Positions 21,684-22,474 of a stretch of DNA of 22,474 bases are shown here, in pieces. The translations under genes were made by a program, and so were the position numbers. The notes under the pieces are model-generated. The model saw only the letters and a program-made list of their open reading frames with translations. It was not told the DNA's origin and made no database searches. Every line of letters begins with the position of its first letter. Within the stretch, counting starts at the first letter, position 1. Source of the stretch: Prevotella sp. UBA4330 (GTDB lineage Bacteria; Bacteroidota; Bacteroidia; Bacteroidales; Bacteroidaceae); NCBI GenBank assembly GCA_002394385.1, contig DGTS01000037.1:1-22474 (forward strand), given 5' to 3'.

Positions 21684-22474
21684 TTACTCATTTTCTTGTT
21701 AAGTATCGACAGCAGAGCGCAAACGTCGATATTGTTGTCACCAGAAAGCAGTTTGTTGATTTTCTGTTCCAGGTCATCTGCTTTGGACTTATCCTTCTCT
21801 GGCAGAATGTAGGTTTGTGTTCTCACATCTGTACCTCGGTTCGTCACCATGTCAAAGGAGTAGGCATCATTTTTGTCCAAATCGTCCGTTTTCTGGGAAA
21901 TGGAAGAGTACTTCTCGCAGGTGCGGAACAGATAAATCAGGTCGTCAGCCAACTTGTCTTCCTGTTCGTCTCTTAATACATCAAGTCGTTGCTCAAGAAT
22001 GGTGTAGCAGATGGACTGGTACCATTGTGTACGGTTATCGTATTCTGTCATTACATGGTGATAGAACTCACGCTGTTTGTCTGTCAACAGATAGGTCTTT
22101 ACATGGGCCAGTCGTTCACGCACTTCAACTATATATTCTGAATAGTCATAGCTCTGCAATCCAAACTCTTCTACCAGACGTGCCTCAATGCGATCAATCA
22201 GCTGGGTGTAGCATGAGCGCAATTCCTTGATGGCTCGTTGGATAATTCTTCCATACTCGTTGATAAACTCTTCCTGTTTCAACTTCTCCTGTGTAAAACC
22301 AAGAGCCTCTGGTAAGTCTTCGAAGAAAGCTTTCTCTGGATCTTTAGCCTTAGCCAGCACGTCGCGGAATCTCATCGTTGACTCGTGATCGAACTTACGG
22401 GTGTGCTTGGTGTACTCATCCAGCCTGACATAGAAACTGAGGAAGGGTTTGATGGTCTCGATGAAACTGGCATT
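21680..22474 (-). CDS. C-terminal part of an unrecognised large protein (runs off the right edge)
   Basis: The frame is open from the window edge, so the gene is cut; at least 264 codons are present. An internal Met at 22375 is not the start, because 33 further in-frame codons precede it without a stop. The visible part is helical and charged, containing EKAFFEDLPEALGF and a long run of Arg/Glu-rich helices, and ends SILNKKMSK. I see no nuclease, ATPase or membrane motif in this portion. In position it is the most 5' visible gene of the operon, coupled by ATGA to the PP-loop gene. Its N-terminal identity, outside the window, would be the best clue to the system type. Confidence 0.8.
   Translation of the reverse strand, partial: NASFIETIKPFLSFYVRLDEYTKHTRKFDHESTMRFRDVLAKAKDPEKAFFEDLPEALGFTQEKLKQEEFINEYGRIIQRAIKELRSCYTQLIDRIEARLVEEFGLQSYDYSEYIVEVRERLAHVKTYLLTDKQREFYHHVMTEYDNRTQWYQSICYTILEQRLDVLRDEQEDKLADDLIYLFRTCEKYSSISQKTDDLDKNDAYSFDMVTNRGTDVRTQTYILPEKDKSKADDLEQKINKLLSGDNNIDVCALLSILNKKMSK

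Overview
The window looks like a chromosomal segment of a Bacteroidales bacterium, probably Prevotellaceae. The reasons are Bacteroidetes-type promoters (TTTG at -33 and TAnnTTTG at -7, best seen before the tRNA), a Bacteroidetes-style set of exported polysaccharide enzymes (GH105 joined to DUF2264, a GH3 lipoprotein, a GH9 remnant), and many short repeat arrays between genes. Every protein gene I support is on the minus strand; only one tRNA-Met is on plus. The genus is inference.

Left part (1-12.3 kb), by eye mostly GC-rich. A gene-free edge with REP-like palindromes is followed by one AT-rich exported protein of unknown function (395-1099). Next come a CPBP/CAAX-type membrane protease coupled to ribF (1220-2955), and a Ca2+-type P-ATPase overlapping a HAD phosphatase (3174-6430). 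This pair is flanked on both sides by arrays of 7-8 bp repeats. Then comes a plant-cell-wall carbohydrate locus: a GH105-DUF2264 fusion with its own promoter, a large 5'-leader hairpin and three 22-bp upstream repeats, then a GH3 lipoprotein followed by the C-terminal stump of a GH9 enzyme and a terminator.

Boundary (12.3-13.4 kb). A tRNA-Met(CAT) with a consensus promoter and a terminator is followed at once by five copies of GCGAACA in direct and inverted orientation, resembling integrase arm sites. Two decayed gene remnants come next, one with a frameshift in a G8 tract. By eye the composition becomes AT-rich here. This looks like the attachment end of a genomic island inserted at the tRNA 3' side.

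Island (13.4-22.5 kb, running off the right edge). One tightly packed minus-strand operon has three ATGA stop/start overlaps and other gaps of 2-11 bp. In transcription order it holds the C-terminal part of an unrecognised large protein, a DndC/PAPS-reductase-like PP-loop protein, a PLD-nuclease/SF2 helicase fusion, a 78-residue acidic protein, a Rad50/DndD-like zinc-hook ATPase, a 202-residue unknown, and a 639-residue protein. The last starts with a domain resembling the phosphorothioate/HNH-nuclease-associated sulfur-binding domain and carries a Myb/SANT-like DNA-binding helix set. The combination suggests a DNA-thiolation-linked defence system whose architecture does not match any standard Dnd, Ssp or BREX layout I know. 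This is the most interesting candidate in the window, and its function is inference.
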